Shown piece by piece: positions 35,202-46,040 of a stretch of DNA of 64,000 nucleotides. The stretch lies in assembly GCF_013403985.1 (NCBI RefSeq), contig NZ_JABFDF010000002.1, forward strand, positions 124,001 to 188,000, written 5' to 3'. The stretch comes from Winogradskyella ludwigii. GTDB lineage: Bacteria > Bacteroidota > Bacteroidia > Flavobacteriales > Flavobacteriaceae. Numbering within the stretch: position 1 is the first letter of the stretch; the number at the start of each line of letters is the position of its first letter. The notes beneath the pieces are model-generated. The model did no database searches. It was not told the origin of the DNA and saw nothing but the letters and a program-made list of their open reading frames with translations. The position numbers were made by a program, and so were the translations under genes.

Positions 35202-36262
35202 AAACTATTTTCTGCTCCTTTAGTATTTGAACTCGCGCTTAAACTCCAAGCACCAGCTAAAGATCGTTCAATAGCACCATTGGCATCAGCTGAGCCAGTT
35301 TCGCTAACACCTACATCAGTACTTAATACTCCAGATGCAATTCCGTCGGTTGCAGTAAATGTACCTTCATAACTCAACAATTCAATCAATCCTAAAGGAC
35401 CACTAAGCGCTATACCATCTGGACCACCATTTTGAATATCACTTGGTTCATACACGTAATAGCAATTTGAGGCGTCACATGTCCTTGTTAAATTATTTAA
35501 AGTTTCTGGATGGTAATTAGTACCTCCGTTACCATTATATAAAGAAATTGTATATAGAGACAAATCTGCAGGCTGGCTGGCTAAATCTCCTGTTATTCTA
35601 ATTTCTACAAATTCATTTACATCAGTACTTGCATTATCGTAATGAAATTCATTAATTCTAGCATCATTGGTTGCACTTGCTGTCCCAACAGGTCCTGTAT
35701 AACTCGTTTTTACTTCTAAACCCGCTATAGCACCAGTAGCAGCAATTGGTGTTACTCCAAAACTGATATACTTTGCATCGTCAGTACTAGTTAATGTATA
35801 ATTTAAAGTTGTGGCACTTGCTATTGCAATTTCGTTTGTACCAGAAGCATCATCTGCACGATACCATTGAAATAATGAAATATCCTCAATATCTGACTCG
35901 GCATCTTGATACGAATAAGTCGCTGTTAATTCTACACCTACAGTTAATGCGCCACTAATTGAAACACCAGTCGCTGTTGGTACAGTGTTCGTTGTTGGAC
36001 AATAAATAGTTTCCCATTCTGTTCCATTATAGACTTGTAAACATTGTTGCGTGCCCTCAATAAGGTAAATAAGTAATCCCGTTGCTGGGTTAGAAATAGC
36101 ATCACGCTGCTCTTCATTCATACGAGGTAAAAGAAACCCTTGTGTTGTAGAAGACAGATCTAAAATAGCAGAATCATCTGGTGTTTCAGTTCCAATTCCT
36201 ACTTGAGAAAAAGCATGATATGAAAATGCTATTAGGATGAAAAGTAATAGTGATTTATTCAA
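35198..36262 (-). CDS. secreted protein with QVGIGT leader and lamin-tail-like domain
   Basis: The protein is 354 aa and starts at TTG 36262; the next upstream codons lead to a stop, and the signal peptide SLLLFILIAFSYHAFSQ needs this start. The leader QVGIGTETPDDSAILDLSST is nearly identical to that of the next gene. The middle part (GVSISGALTVGVELTATYSY) looks like an Ig-like repeat. The C-terminal part resembles lamin-tail domains of extracellular nucleases (DARINEFHYDNASTDVNEFV, LYNGNGG, GIASG). It may help the nuclease encoded after it to bind DNA or the cell surface. Confidence 0.75.
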   Translation of the reverse strand: MNKSLLLFILIAFSYHAFSQVGIGTETPDDSAILDLSSTTQGFLLPRMNEEQRDAISNPATGLLIYLIEGTQQCLQVYNGTEWETIYCPTTNTVPTATGVSISGALTVGVELTATYSYQDAESDIEDISLFQWYRADDASGTNEIAIASATTLNYTLTSTDDAKYISFGVTPIAATGAIAGLEVKTSYTGPVGTASATNDARINEFHYDNASTDVNEFVEIRITGDLASQPADLSLYTISLYNGNGGTNYHPETLNNLTRTCDASNCYYVYEPSDIQNGGPDGIALSGPLGLIELLSYEGTFTATDGIASGVLSTDVGVSETGSADANGAIERSLAGAWSLSASSNTKGAENSL

Positions 36263-36285
36263 AATTTATATGGTGTATGTTTTTT

Positions 36286-36293
36286 CAAATATA
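36286..36293 (-). promoter_or_regulatory. predicted -7 element of the secreted nuclease pair
   Basis: TATATTTG on the minus strand fits TAnnTTTG and lies 24 bp upstream of the TTG start at 36262. No good -33 element was seen at the usual distance. Confidence 0.45.
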
Positions 36294-36420
36294 ATATTTA
36301 AAAACCAAAAAACGCACTAAAGCCTAAATATCAGATAAATACGCTCACTTAAAAAGTTGAAATCAGTCAATTCATAAGAAAAAACCTATAATGCTATTAA
36401 TGTTTAAAACGTATTAGTAA

Positions 36421-36837
36421 TTAATTACGATTATAAAACTCGTTTTTAGCGTCTATACAATATTCCTCTGCCAACTCTAAATCATTGAATACTGCAAATG
36501 GAGTAATACGACTATACAAACGTTTATAAAAAGAAAGCAATAGTTTCATTCCTGGTGAATTAATTACATAGGATTCTGAAATTCTCAGTTTTACTAACTC
36601 TGGGTTATGAGCCAATAATTTAGCAGCAGCAATAGAAAACGTACCTTGAGTTTCTTTTAAGTCTATGAGAAACGGCATAGGTTTACCTTCACATAAAGTT
36701 ATAATCGCTTTGATGTACAGTTTAATATTGGTTAATTCCAACTTAACATTTGGATCATTATTACTGAATTCACAATACAGAATCCCAGTATCATCTGTCC
36801 AAAATATAGCATTATTAAAGCCAATAATTTTACTCAT
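36421..36837 (-). CDS. STAS-like hypothetical protein, paralogue 1
   Basis: This 138-aa soluble protein has a beta-rich start (NNAIFWTDDTGILYCEFSN), a central PFLIDLKETQGTFSIAAAKL and a final AVFNDLELAEEYCIDAK. The strand-LIDLK-helix layout resembles the flavobacterial STAS/SpoIIAA-like families. It shares this layout with the next gene upstream (PILLDLKQINSTDAVEIFML; IYTDFNVALDYC). No catalytic residues are apparent. It may be a regulator tied to the neighbouring signalling genes. Confidence 0.65.
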   Translation of the reverse strand: MSKIIGFNNAIFWTDDTGILYCEFSNNDPNVKLELTNIKLYIKAIITLCEGKPMPFLIDLKETQGTFSIAAAKLLAHNPELVKLRISESYVINSPGMKLLLSFYKRLYSRITPFAVFNDLELAEEYCIDAKNEFYNRN

Positions 36838-36848
36838 GTTAGTGTTTA

Positions 36849-37271
36849 TTAACTTGCATTATTAAAAACCTTGTAATTCGTTTGACAATAATCAAGTGCG
36901 ACATTAAAGTCTGTATAAATTTTATTGGGTACTACGCGATTACCAACGATATTGTTTAATGCTAAAAACAACTTTAAGCTCGTAGTACGGACAAGAAAAG
37001 CGCGCGTAAGGACTAATGAGTTTATTAAAGCACTATTAGATATAAGCATAAATATCTCTACAGCGTCAGTGCTATTAATTTGTTTTAAATCTAATAGAAT
37101 AGGTCTGTATTCTTTGTATTCCCTATCAAATAAAACAGAAATAGCATTAAATAAAGTCTCTTCACATTTAGAAGTACTGTAACTTTTAAAAAAATCAGGC
37201 TTAAGCTTACAGTGAATTACATCGTGATCTATCTTAAGTTTAATACCTTCAAATTGAATTATATCTCTCAT
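36849..37271 (-). CDS. STAS-like hypothetical protein, paralogue 2
   Basis: The protein is 140 aa and has the same architecture as its neighbour 11 bp downstream, at low sequence identity: YRPILLDLKQINSTDAVEIF centrally and NKIYTDFNVALDYC at the end. The tandem pair lies just downstream of the sigma54 activator gene but beyond its terminator hairpins, so it is probably a separate transcript. Function unknown. Confidence 0.65.
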   Translation of the reverse strand: MRDIIQFEGIKLKIDHDVIHCKLKPDFFKSYSTSKCEETLFNAISVLFDREYKEYRPILLDLKQINSTDAVEIFMLISNSALINSLVLTRAFLVRTTSLKLFLALNNIVGNRVVPNKIYTDFNVALDYCQTNYKVFNNAS

Positions 37272-37395
37272 AGCTAATCATTTGAGAATCTATTTTCAAT
37301 TGGTATGCCAAAAGAAACAACCAATACCAAATAAAATATAAATGACTAAAAATCAGATACTTGACTATTTTTAGAAGAAAACCTGTAAATAAGAA

Positions 37396-37454
37396 AAGTC
37401 ACGGTAAACCGTGACTTATAATTTGAGTTATTTATGACTGACGGAATACCGTCA
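37396..37454 (-). terminator. tandem hairpins after the sigma54 activator gene
   Basis: The first hairpin is TGACGG-AATA-CCGTCA (37439-37454), starting 3 bases past the stop. The second has perfect 10-bp arms, AAGTCACGGT and ACCGTGACTT (37396-37416), followed on the minus strand by TTTTCTTATTT. The second looks like the true terminator. Confidence 0.8.
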
Positions 37455-37456
37455 TT

Positions 37457-40400
37457 TTATTCAGGTTTTTTTAAATCCAATTTTTTCATTCGATCTCGTA
37501 GCGTACTAGGTTTGATATTTAACAACTTAGCCGCACCACTTGGCCCACTTATTTTCCAATTACATTGCTCTAATACCATTAAAATATGCTCGCGCTGTAC
37601 AATATCTAACGATAAATCTTTATTATTTATTGGGTTTATAGTCTGGCCAGAGGATTCAAATCCTGGAATAACCAACGTTTCATCTATGGATAAAATAGAC
37701 GCACGCTCTATTAAATTCTCTAATTCTCTAATATTACCTGGCCAATCATAGTTTTTAAGTTTAACCATAGCCTCTTCAGCGATGTATTTAATATTCTTAC
37801 CATAATTTTTATTAAACTTATCTACAAAGTGCTCTACCAATAATGGAATGTCATCTTTTCGCTCACGAAGCGCTGGTACATTGATAGGGAATACATTTAG
37901 CCTAAAATACAAATCTTCTCTAAAACGTTTTTTATCAATCTCTTCTTTTAGATTTCTATTGGTTGCGGCTATAACTCTCACATCTAATTTTTTTGTTCCA
38001 GCACCTCCAACAACTTCAATTTCTCCTTCTTGCAAAAATCTTAAAATCTTTGGTTGCATATCTAAAGGTAATTCCCCTATTTCATCCAAAAACAAAGTAC
38101 CATTGTCTGCTAATTCAAACTTTCCTATTTTATCATTAAATGCTCCTGTGAACGATCCTTTTTTATGACCAAATAATTCACTCTCTAAAAGTTCTCTAGG
38201 TATTGCTGCGCAATTAACCTTAATTAAGGGTTTCTTATTACGCGTACTTATATTATGGACAGCTCGAGCCAATAACTCCTTCCCTGTCCCAGATTCACCG
38301 AGCAACAATACGGTAGCTTTTGTTGGCGCAACCTTTTCTAATTCTGTTAATACATTACTAAACTCAGCACTGCCATAAACCATGTCCTCATAGTTAAATA
38401 CTAAATCTAACTCATTTCTTAAATAGACATTTTCTTGCTCTAATTGATTTCGTAAATTATTTAATTTATTATTGGCAATTGTAAGTTGACTATTAGCTAA
38501 TAATGATGATACTTCCGCGAGTTTACGCTCTGCACTCTGAATCATTAAAGAAACAAGATTAGCTATAGATGTTGCAAACTCTTCTTCTTCTGTACTCCAA
38601 ATATGTTCATTACCTACTTGTTCAAAACATAAAATACCATAAACTTCATCTATTCCTTGAATCGGAATGCTGAGTTTAGATTTTATATTTAATGGTCTAA
38701 AATGATCCTCAACAAAACCATCGTAGATATCATGACTATAGACATCTGAAGCTGCAACGATATTATTATGTATTAATTCATTAAAATACTTTTCATTTTC
38801 TTTTCTATAAAATACTTGCCCACTTTCATAAGAATCAATTGCTTTAATATATAATTTTTCACAAAGCATTTCTGTCTTTGCTTTATTAAACTTTAAAATA
38901 CTTCCTCTTTCTATATGTAACGTTTTTGCAGAGAGTTCTGTTATTTTATTTAACGCTTCTTTATAATCTGTACCAACGAGACTAGCCAATTCAATAATAA
39001 CATTTTTTCGCTCTAATGATTTTTTAGCATTATATTTTAAGATCGCTTTTGCTCTCTCTGCCTTAGAAACATCCTTCATCGTACCAAATAAAGCAATGAC
39101 TTCTCCGTTATCATCTTTAATATTTCCAGCCAAAAATGAAGCTAAAAACTTTTCACCATTTTTTCTTATGAACTCAAATTGAAATGACTCTCCGTCTCCT
39201 TCTGCTATTTTTTTATTAAATTCTAATATCTTATCAAGATCTTCAATCTTAGCAAATGGATAAGGTAAATTAAGGCCCAATAACTCTTCTCTAGAATAGC
39301 CTAGAATAGTACAAAAGGAATCATTAACCAATGTAATTTCACCTTTTGGGTCTACTATAATTAAGCCTTCTTGCATAGCCATAACCAGCTTGTCATTAAA
39401 CGCTTTTGAGAGCTGTAAGTTTACTTCTGCTTTTTTTCGCTCCGTAATATCTTCAATGGTAGCAAAATTTGCAGTCCTTACTCCGTTTTCATCATAAATA
39501 CTTGAAAGCAATACATGCACAGGAAAACGCTCTCCGTTTTTACGCATATATGTGTTTTCATAATCCTTTTTGTTTTTATTTTGTACTAATAATTTGTAAC
39601 GCTCATTATTAGCTTCTCTCATCTCCGGTGGAGAAAATGGATACGGACGCTTAACACCAATTAATTCATTTTCTGTAAAACCTGTCATTTTACAAAAAGA
39701 AGGGTTTACACTAATTATTTCTGATTCTAAGTTTATTGCAACTAAGCCTTCATGCATTGACTTTAAAAGACTTAAAGAAAACTTATTAGCTATTTCCAAA
39801 TCTAATTCAATTTTTTTACGCGCTGTAATATCTTGAATAGTACCAACAAAATTGGTGGCTTTTCCATCAGAATAGACCGTTTCTCCTATGCCATGAATCC
39901 ATTTTAATTGCTTATCATTTTTAGTTATAATTCTATATTCTAAATTAAATATTTGCTTTCGGTTTAGACTTTCAAAAACATTATTTTTAATGAGAGATCT
40001 ATCGTCTGGATGTACTATGGTCTTCCATAAATCAAAATCTACAACAGTATCACTATCTACCCCAATTATAGTCTTAAATGTAATTGAAGTATCGCCTACT
40101 AAACTTTCTATTTTTAAATCAAAACTTCCAATTTTAGCAAGTTCTTGAGCTATTAAAAGTGACTTTTGACTTTCTTTAAGTATTATTTCTGAGTGTTTAC
40201 GAGGGGTAATATCTTGAATAGTACCTATTAATTTAATAGGCTTGCAATCACTATCTAAAATTATTTCACCAATGCCATGTACCCAAATTTCCTCATTTGT
40301 ATTTAACTTTACAACCCTATATTCTTGATTAAACTTTTTATTGGTTTGCATACAATCCTCAAAATGATCTAACGCCTCCTGCCTTTCATCAGGATGAATA

Positions 40401-41935
40401 CGATTGCTCCAGTTTTCTACTGTTTTTTCATAGGTCTCATCAATCCCTAAAATCTCATCGAGCATTAAAGTGCTTTCCCAAGTCATTGTCCTTAAATCTA
40501 CATTGTAAGACCCAATATTAGCAACTATTTGAGATTGCTTTAAATGAAATTCGCTTTCTTGAAGTTTTAATTCTGCTTTTTTGCGCTCTGTGATGTTACG
40601 ACCAATGGATAAAATTTTATCATCTTTTTGCCTTTTTGCTGATATTTCCATATCTACCACGACATTATTTTTAGACCTAAACTGACGCTCAAAAAAAACA
40701 GATTCGCCATTTACTATTCGTTCGTATGTATCTGGCTGTGTGATAAAATCGCCAATAATAATATCTTGAATTTTGAATTCAGAAAACTCTTCAAAAGTAT
40801 AGCCTAAAATTTGATACGTTGCTTTATTAAATTCATGTATGGTGCCATCTAATGAGTATGTAAGAATAGCATCACTTGCTTGGTCTATTAAGGCCTTATA
40901 AGACTCATCTTTCTTTTTAATTTCTGAAACTATCCTAGACTTCTCTAATGCGATATTGGCTAAGCTTACAGCGAAATTAACCTCTCTAATCTCGTCTAAA
41001 GAGGGCAATCTTACAGAGTTACTATAAATTGCAAAGGTGCCTAAAACAGTATTATCTTTTGACAAAATAGGAACAGACCAACATGATTTAAATCCATGTT
41101 TTAAAGCAATATCTTTATATTCATCCCAAGACTTTTCTTTACTTATATCTGAAACTATAACGGGATTTTTAGTAAACGCGGCAGTAGGACAAGAACCTGA
41201 ATTATCTAATATGGGTAAATTATTAATGGATAAAGCGTACGGTTTAGGTAATGATGGTGCCGATTCTAAAATGAGATGACTTCCTGAGTCGTCTACCAAG
41301 CTAATTGAGCCATAATAATCTGGATGAACAGATTCAAAATTTAAAAGTAACTGATCAAAAATTTTATTTAAAGGGGTGTTTACAGTAAATAAATCTAATA
41401 TTTCATTCGTTTTAATTAATAACTGTTCTGTTTTCTCCCGCTCTATAACTTCATTTTCTAAATGCAACGTTTTTTGTTCCAACTTACCAATTAAACGCTT
41501 GCTGTAAAGTTTTAAAACCTCTTCTTCTGTAAATTTCTTTGGTTTAGTAGGTTTTAATTGCTCTTTATGCTCTAGAAATATGTTTTCAATTGCCAATACT
41601 AATTCAGTAGGATCAATGGGCTTAATTAAAAACTTGACGGCTCCTAAATTTAATGCGAAATCTTCATCGGAGTCTTCAATATAAGTAGAGGTGTAAAAAA
41701 CAAAAGGAATATCCTTAAATAATTTATTATTCTTACAAGCCCTACAAAACATATAACCATCCATAACAGGCATTAATATGTCCGAAATAATTAAGTCTAC
41801 CCTGTTTTTGTTTAATTTATCTAACCCTTCCTTACCATCTTTAGCTTCTATAACAGTATAATTAGCCTGTTCTAGTATAACTTTTAGTAGGTATAGATTT
41901 TCAAAAGTATCATCTACAATTAATATGGTTTTCAT
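37457..41935 (-). CDS. REC-GAF-multi-PAS-GAF sigma54-dependent activator
   Basis: The 1492-aa protein starts with a receiver domain ([10 protein letters not shown], phospho-Asp in [17 protein letters not shown]), then GAF (about 175-335). Roughly five PAS/PAC units follow ([35 protein letters not shown] and similar PAC ends), then a second GAF (about 1000-1140). The sigma54 AAA+ domain has Walker A GESGTGKE near 1208, GSFTGA (a variant of GAFTGA), Walker B LFLDEIGE and R-fingers. The Fis-type HTH is [19 protein letters not shown]. It should open sigma54 promoters in response to phosphorylation and several ligand inputs. Its start overlaps the DivK-like gene by 4 bp. Confidence 0.93.
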   Translation of the reverse strand: MKTILIVDDTFENLYLLKVILEQANYTVIEAKDGKEGLDKLNKNRVDLIISDILMPVMDGYMFCRACKNNKLFKDIPFVFYTSTYIEDSDEDFALNLGAVKFLIKPIDPTELVLAIENIFLEHKEQLKPTKPKKFTEEEVLKLYSKRLIGKLEQKTLHLENEVIEREKTEQLLIKTNEILDLFTVNTPLNKIFDQLLLNFESVHPDYYGSISLVDDSGSHLILESAPSLPKPYALSINNLPILDNSGSCPTAAFTKNPVIVSDISKEKSWDEYKDIALKHGFKSCWSVPILSKDNTVLGTFAIYSNSVRLPSLDEIREVNFAVSLANIALEKSRIVSEIKKKDESYKALIDQASDAILTYSLDGTIHEFNKATYQILGYTFEEFSEFKIQDIIIGDFITQPDTYERIVNGESVFFERQFRSKNNVVVDMEISAKRQKDDKILSIGRNITERKKAELKLQESEFHLKQSQIVANIGSYNVDLRTMTWESTLMLDEILGIDETYEKTVENWSNRIHPDERQEALDHFEDCMQTNKKFNQEYRVVKLNTNEEIWVHGIGEIILDSDCKPIKLIGTIQDITPRKHSEIILKESQKSLLIAQELAKIGSFDLKIESLVGDTSITFKTIIGVDSDTVVDFDLWKTIVHPDDRSLIKNNVFESLNRKQIFNLEYRIITKNDKQLKWIHGIGETVYSDGKATNFVGTIQDITARKKIELDLEIANKFSLSLLKSMHEGLVAINLESEIISVNPSFCKMTGFTENELIGVKRPYPFSPPEMREANNERYKLLVQNKNKKDYENTYMRKNGERFPVHVLLSSIYDENGVRTANFATIEDITERKKAEVNLQLSKAFNDKLVMAMQEGLIIVDPKGEITLVNDSFCTILGYSREELLGLNLPYPFAKIEDLDKILEFNKKIAEGDGESFQFEFIRKNGEKFLASFLAGNIKDDNGEVIALFGTMKDVSKAERAKAILKYNAKKSLERKNVIIELASLVGTDYKEALNKITELSAKTLHIERGSILKFNKAKTEMLCEKLYIKAIDSYESGQVFYRKENEKYFNELIHNNIVAASDVYSHDIYDGFVEDHFRPLNIKSKLSIPIQGIDEVYGILCFEQVGNEHIWSTEEEEFATSIANLVSLMIQSAERKLAEVSSLLANSQLTIANNKLNNLRNQLEQENVYLRNELDLVFNYEDMVYGSAEFSNVLTELEKVAPTKATVLLLGESGTGKELLARAVHNISTRNKKPLIKVNCAAIPRELLESELFGHKKGSFTGAFNDKIGKFELADNGTLFLDEIGELPLDMQPKILRFLQEGEIEVVGGAGTKKLDVRVIAATNRNLKEEIDKKRFREDLYFRLNVFPINVPALRERKDDIPLLVEHFVDKFNKNYGKNIKYIAEEAMVKLKNYDWPGNIRELENLIERASILSIDETLVIPGFESSGQTINPINNKDLSLDIVQREHILMVLEQCNWKISGPSGAAKLLNIKPSTLRDRMKKLDLKKPE

Positions 41936-42312
41936 ATTTTAATTCGCTTTTTATAAATCGCTTCCATTTGATTAACAAAAGTATCGGGATTAATAGGTTT
42001 TTCTATATAACCATTGGCACCAGCCTCTAGAGCCTTTTCCTTATCACCTCCTAAAGCGTAAGATGTTACTGCAATCATAACGGTATGCTTTGGCAAGCCA
42101 TTATTTCTTAATTTGCTACAGATCTCATAACCATCCATATCTGGCAATTGTATGTCTATTAAAATAATTCCGGGATGATGATCATGTGCTAATTTTAACC
42201 CATCTACTCCATTATAAGCCTTCAATACATTATAACTATCACTAGTTAACAGGTAAGATAGCATATACATATTTTGCTCGTTATCTTCAATTATTAATAT
42301 AGTAGGCTTCAT
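41932..42312 (-). CDS. single-domain response regulator (CheY/DivK type)
   Basis: This 126-aa receiver domain has acidic pocket IIEDNEQN, phospho-acceptor Asp in [14 protein letters not shown], and the DivK-like end [20 protein letters not shown] then [12 protein letters not shown]. There is no output domain. It lies between the histidine kinase and the activator, overlapping the latter by 4 bp (ATGA), so it may act as a phosphate shuttle or sink for the kinase. Confidence 0.92.
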   Translation of the reverse strand: MKPTILIIEDNEQNMYMLSYLLTSDSYNVLKAYNGVDGLKLAHDHHPGIILIDIQLPDMDGYEICSKLRNNGLPKHTVMIAVTSYALGGDKEKALEAGANGYIEKPINPDTFVNQMEAIYKKRIKI

Positions 42313-42394
42313 ATTGTAGTTTCTTGTAAAAAATTAATCATCAATTAGTTAAGCAAATTATAAGCTAGAAATTACATTTCATAAAAATATATTA

Positions 42395-45300
42395 TTATTT
42401 GGAAAAAGCAGACTCTAATGGCAACTTAAATATAAAATTACTTCCTTTATCAGAATCACTCTCCACGTGTATTGTTCCTCCTAATTTTTCTATTATACTT
42501 TTACTAATCGCTAATCCAAGACCTGTGCCTTCATGCTTTCTACTAAGACCTCCTTCTAATTGAATAAATGGCATAAATAATTTAACGATATCTTTTCTAC
42601 TTATACCAATTCCTTGATCTACAACTTGTGTTATAAGCATGTTATCTTCTACATTAACCTTTACATAAATTGTCCCTGTTTCTGAAAATTTTATGGCGTT
42701 AGAAATTAAGTTTAATAAAACTTGCTCAACACGGCGCTTGTCGCTTACCAACTTAATATCTAAATCTGCTATCTCTGTTTTTATAGTTAATCCTTTTTTT
42801 GAAGCCTGAGGTAATAAAAAAGCAATAGTATGTTCTAACGAGGCTAGATAATCAAATGGATGATATGATACTTTTAGCTTACCAGCTTCTATTTTAGAAA
42901 TATCTAAAACATCATTTATTAAACTCAGTAAATGTGCTCCACTATTTTTAACCATAGAGAGTTGCTTTTTTTGCTCATCATTTAATGGTCCTGCCAATTC
43001 TTTTAATAGAATACCTGTAAAGCCAATTATAGAATTCATAGGTGTTCTTAACTCATGAGACATAGTGGCTAAAAAAGCCGATTTCATTAGATCTGCAGAT
43101 TGCGCTTTTACTTTTTCTTTTTCTAATTCAGCGGTCCTTGTTACTACTAATTTTTCCAGATTGTTTCTGTATTCTTCTAATTCTATTTCTGCATTTTTAC
43201 GATCGGTTATATCTCGTATCACTCCAATCAGAAATTTAACATTACTACTATCCACAAATCGCGTTTTCTTAGTAGAAATAATACGTGTTTCATTGTCATT
43301 AAGAGTCATTGTTTCTTCATTAACATTGTCAATTCCAGATACAAGTACCTCTTTATCAATTTTCAAAAATGCGTCGCGTTCAGATGCTGATACACTTTCT
43401 TCAAGTGAATATCCAATGATAGCTTCTCTAGTAAGGTTAAATAGCTTACAAAATGCATCATTCACTAATAACATACAACTTTGCTCATCCTTAACAAAAA
43501 CAGGATCTCCTATATTATTTAAAATATTTTCAAGATATTTTTCACTTTTAATAAGTTGTTCTTCTGCTTTTTTACGATCGGTAATATCTATTAGTATCCC
43601 TATATAAGCGTATAAAACGTTATTCTCATCTAACAAACCAACAGATTTAGCAGAAAGCCATGTAATTTCACCCTTTTCATTGAGTAATCTAAAATCTATT
43701 TTAAAATCTTCATTAGTATCAATAGAGTTCTGCCACGCATCAATAACGGTATGTCTATCTTCAGGATGGATCGCTTTGGTCCAACCAGTACCAATCGCTT
43801 CCTTAAAAGTTTGCCCAGAATATTTTAACCATTCTTCATTAACATAATTACAAATACCATCACTATCTGCCTGATAAATTGCCGCAGGTGCATTTGCAGA
43901 TAAACGTCTAAATAATTGCTCGCTGTTTTTTAGTTTTTCTTCATCTTCTTTACGTTGCGTAATATCTTTAGCTATAATTCCTAACGCAATTGGTGTATTT
44001 GTTCCAGTTTCTTTTATTAAAAACCCAGACATGTCTACAGGTATTAAACCTCCCGTTTTAAAATTTTTAAAATAAGTTTCACCGCACCACTTATTATTTT
44101 TAAAAATATTTAGAATATGTTCGTTTATTACAACATCTCTATAATCGTCAGGAAAAAAATCTGTAATTTCATTTACACTACTTAAATCGGTTTCAAAATC
44201 CACCAATTTTCGTCCATTGGTATTTAAGTATATAGGCTTACCTTTTAAAGTGGCAAGCCCAATAAAATCATCACTAGTTTCTATTAATGAAAGTAACATT
44301 TGATTATTAGCGTCTGCCACTTTTACAGCTGTAATATCTGAAAAGTAAATTGTTAAGCCATCTACAGAAGGATAAATACTATTTTTAAACCACTTATCAA
44401 AAGGCTCATAATAATCCTCAAAAGATATTGTTTCTTGAGTTTCTGCCGCTTTCTTATAAGCCTTGCCAAATGAAAGATTTTCACCTTCTGGGAATTCAGT
44501 CCAAATATGCTTCCCTATTAAATCTTCGGGCGATTTACCTAAAAGATCTGCTGCTTTTTTATTAATAAAAGTATAACACCAATTGGTATCTAGAGAAATA
44601 AAACCATCCGAAATATTATTTAAAGATGCCGTTAACTGAGCCGTTAATTCATCTTCAGATTGTTGTTTTTCAATCTTTAGATCTAAATATTTAGTTCTGT
44701 ATTTTAAGATTGAAAAAACATCGCGATCTTGACTTGCTATAAAACTAGAGCTATTGACATCAGAATCTTCATGTTTTAAATAAGCATACAAAATAGATGT
44801 AAAGAGTAAAGCGGTTATAGACTTCCCAAAAATATGACCTAATAATACGTGATTAAAATCTACAGCATCATGATTAAGAAGTAAATTATAGGCAACTGAA
44901 TCTATCGACAGTACAATAAACAACGATAGAAAAATGATTAAGAATAAATTTAAGGTTCTCTTTTTTGAAATTAAAAACTGATAAATAATAACCATCCAAA
45001 TAAAATCTAGCAACAATAAAATGGTACTAGTCATAAAGCATTTGTAATTCAAAAGAAAAATAGGTACTGGCTCTGAGTCACTCATAGGTTCTATGGCAAG
45101 CCCTTGCTCATAAGTTATACCAAATAGCGCCAACAAAAGAAAATTTGAAATAACGATTCCTAAAATAAGCGCTCTTGCACTAGAGACTCCTTCTTTTATA
45201 TAAATTAATAAGACCGCAAACAGAACAGAACTAAAAATAATGGCAGATCCTGGATAAACTGGTATAGCATCAAAGACCAAGAAACTCAATATCCTACCAG

Positions 45301-45439
45301 AAAATGTTTGTAAATATTGTACGGCGCCCAAGAAAAGATAAAGCGGTGCTAAACCAAGTCGCTTTCTATATTTAAATAAGATAAGTATACTCGATGTGAT
45401 AAATAAAAATTGTAATAATACAGTAAAGTAGATATTCAT
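42395..45439 (-). CDS. membrane multi-PAS sensor histidine kinase
   Basis: The 1014-aa protein has an N-terminal region of about 220 residues with seven membrane helices (LLQFLFITSSILILFKY onward). Four PAS/PAC units follow (PAC ends SDITAVKVAD, IAKDITQRKEDEEKL, IGILIDITDRKKAEE, IGVIRDITDRKNAE). HisKA has the phospho-His in FLATMSHELRTPMNSIIGF near residue 794. HATPase_c has the N box NLISNAIKFSETG, then GIGISRKDI and HEGTGLGLAI. It has no receiver domain. Its likely partners are the two downstream receivers, which share the strand and lie within 83 bp. The signal is unknown; the membrane domain suggests a small hydrophobic ligand. Confidence 0.92.
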   Translation of the reverse strand: MNIYFTVLLQFLFITSSILILFKYRKRLGLAPLYLFLGAVQYLQTFSGRILSFLVFDAIPVYPGSAIIFSSVLFAVLLIYIKEGVSSARALILGIVISNFLLLALFGITYEQGLAIEPMSDSEPVPIFLLNYKCFMTSTILLLLDFIWMVIIYQFLISKKRTLNLFLIIFLSLFIVLSIDSVAYNLLLNHDAVDFNHVLLGHIFGKSITALLFTSILYAYLKHEDSDVNSSSFIASQDRDVFSILKYRTKYLDLKIEKQQSEDELTAQLTASLNNISDGFISLDTNWCYTFINKKAADLLGKSPEDLIGKHIWTEFPEGENLSFGKAYKKAAETQETISFEDYYEPFDKWFKNSIYPSVDGLTIYFSDITAVKVADANNQMLLSLIETSDDFIGLATLKGKPIYLNTNGRKLVDFETDLSSVNEITDFFPDDYRDVVINEHILNIFKNNKWCGETYFKNFKTGGLIPVDMSGFLIKETGTNTPIALGIIAKDITQRKEDEEKLKNSEQLFRRLSANAPAAIYQADSDGICNYVNEEWLKYSGQTFKEAIGTGWTKAIHPEDRHTVIDAWQNSIDTNEDFKIDFRLLNEKGEITWLSAKSVGLLDENNVLYAYIGILIDITDRKKAEEQLIKSEKYLENILNNIGDPVFVKDEQSCMLLVNDAFCKLFNLTREAIIGYSLEESVSASERDAFLKIDKEVLVSGIDNVNEETMTLNDNETRIISTKKTRFVDSSNVKFLIGVIRDITDRKNAEIELEEYRNNLEKLVVTRTAELEKEKVKAQSADLMKSAFLATMSHELRTPMNSIIGFTGILLKELAGPLNDEQKKQLSMVKNSGAHLLSLINDVLDISKIEAGKLKVSYHPFDYLASLEHTIAFLLPQASKKGLTIKTEIADLDIKLVSDKRRVEQVLLNLISNAIKFSETGTIYVKVNVEDNMLITQVVDQGIGISRKDIVKLFMPFIQLEGGLSRKHEGTGLGLAISKSIIEKLGGTIHVESDSDKGSNFIFKLPLESAFSK

Positions 45440-45747
45440 GTCAGACTAATTATAGCACTTACAAGTTAAGTGAATATTAGAAATAATATCTATAAAAAAT
45501 GATTTACTCTAAATCTAAGCCTTTAATAGTGGTAAATAAACCATGGAAAAATACCTGCAAAGTATATGTGGTTATTTTGCGATAAAGAAATCAAAAACGC
45601 CAGTAAACAAAGAGATTCAAGAATACACGAGGTACATGAGAAGTACAAATACTGTTATTTATAGACACAAAAGGAAAACAAAAGATTTTTTAGTTATAAA
45701 CTATAATGCAATGAATTATAACACATTTCATATATAAAAAGAACAAG
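45440..45747. other. intergenic region upstream of the kinase gene
   Basis: About 300 AT-rich bases. A 64-codon plus-strand frame at 45543-45737 has a basic, unpatterned translation and no family resemblance, so I do not call it. No clear -7 element for the kinase gene was found. Confidence 0.4.
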
Positions 45748-45939
45748 TTAAACCTGGAGGGCTTCTATAACCAAAGCAGATCTAAACGCTTTAATAACCG
45801 CAGAACAATGCCCAAAATCAGTAGCATTGTCAAGCACACATTGCAAACTAGCCTTGGTTTTTATCGCTTTTCTAGTAAACCCATCACCCGCTTTTCGTGC
45901 AATTGCCTTACCATTAAAATAATAAAAATTAATACCATT
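45748..45939 (-). pseudogene. fragment of a small Bacteroidota-specific gene
   Basis: A 63-codon open stretch without a start codon (an in-frame TAA lies at 45940-45942) reads INFYYFNGKAIARKAGDGFT then RKAIKTKASLQCVLDNATDF and GHCSAVIKAFRSAL. The pattern RK-G-GFxxKxIKT...NxxEFGxCSxxxKxFR is that of a small family widespread in Flavobacteriia, of unknown function. Both ends are missing. Confidence 0.5.
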
Positions 45940-46040
45940 TTAAGGCCCTATTAACGGGATAATTCCGGTCTGTTGTACCAAAACACCACAAATCGACTTA
46001 AACAACTAACAATCAATAACATACACAAAACCATAATACA

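Noticed and set aside
43065..43607. Long plus-strand open frame opposite the histidine kinase gene
   Set aside because: It is serine/leucine-rich antisense shadow of the PAS-kinase coding region, without its own motifs.
45543..45737. 64-codon plus-strand frame upstream of the kinase gene
   Set aside because: Translation shows no domain, signal or compositional order, the region is AT-rich and non-conserved in appearance, and no promoter was found for it.
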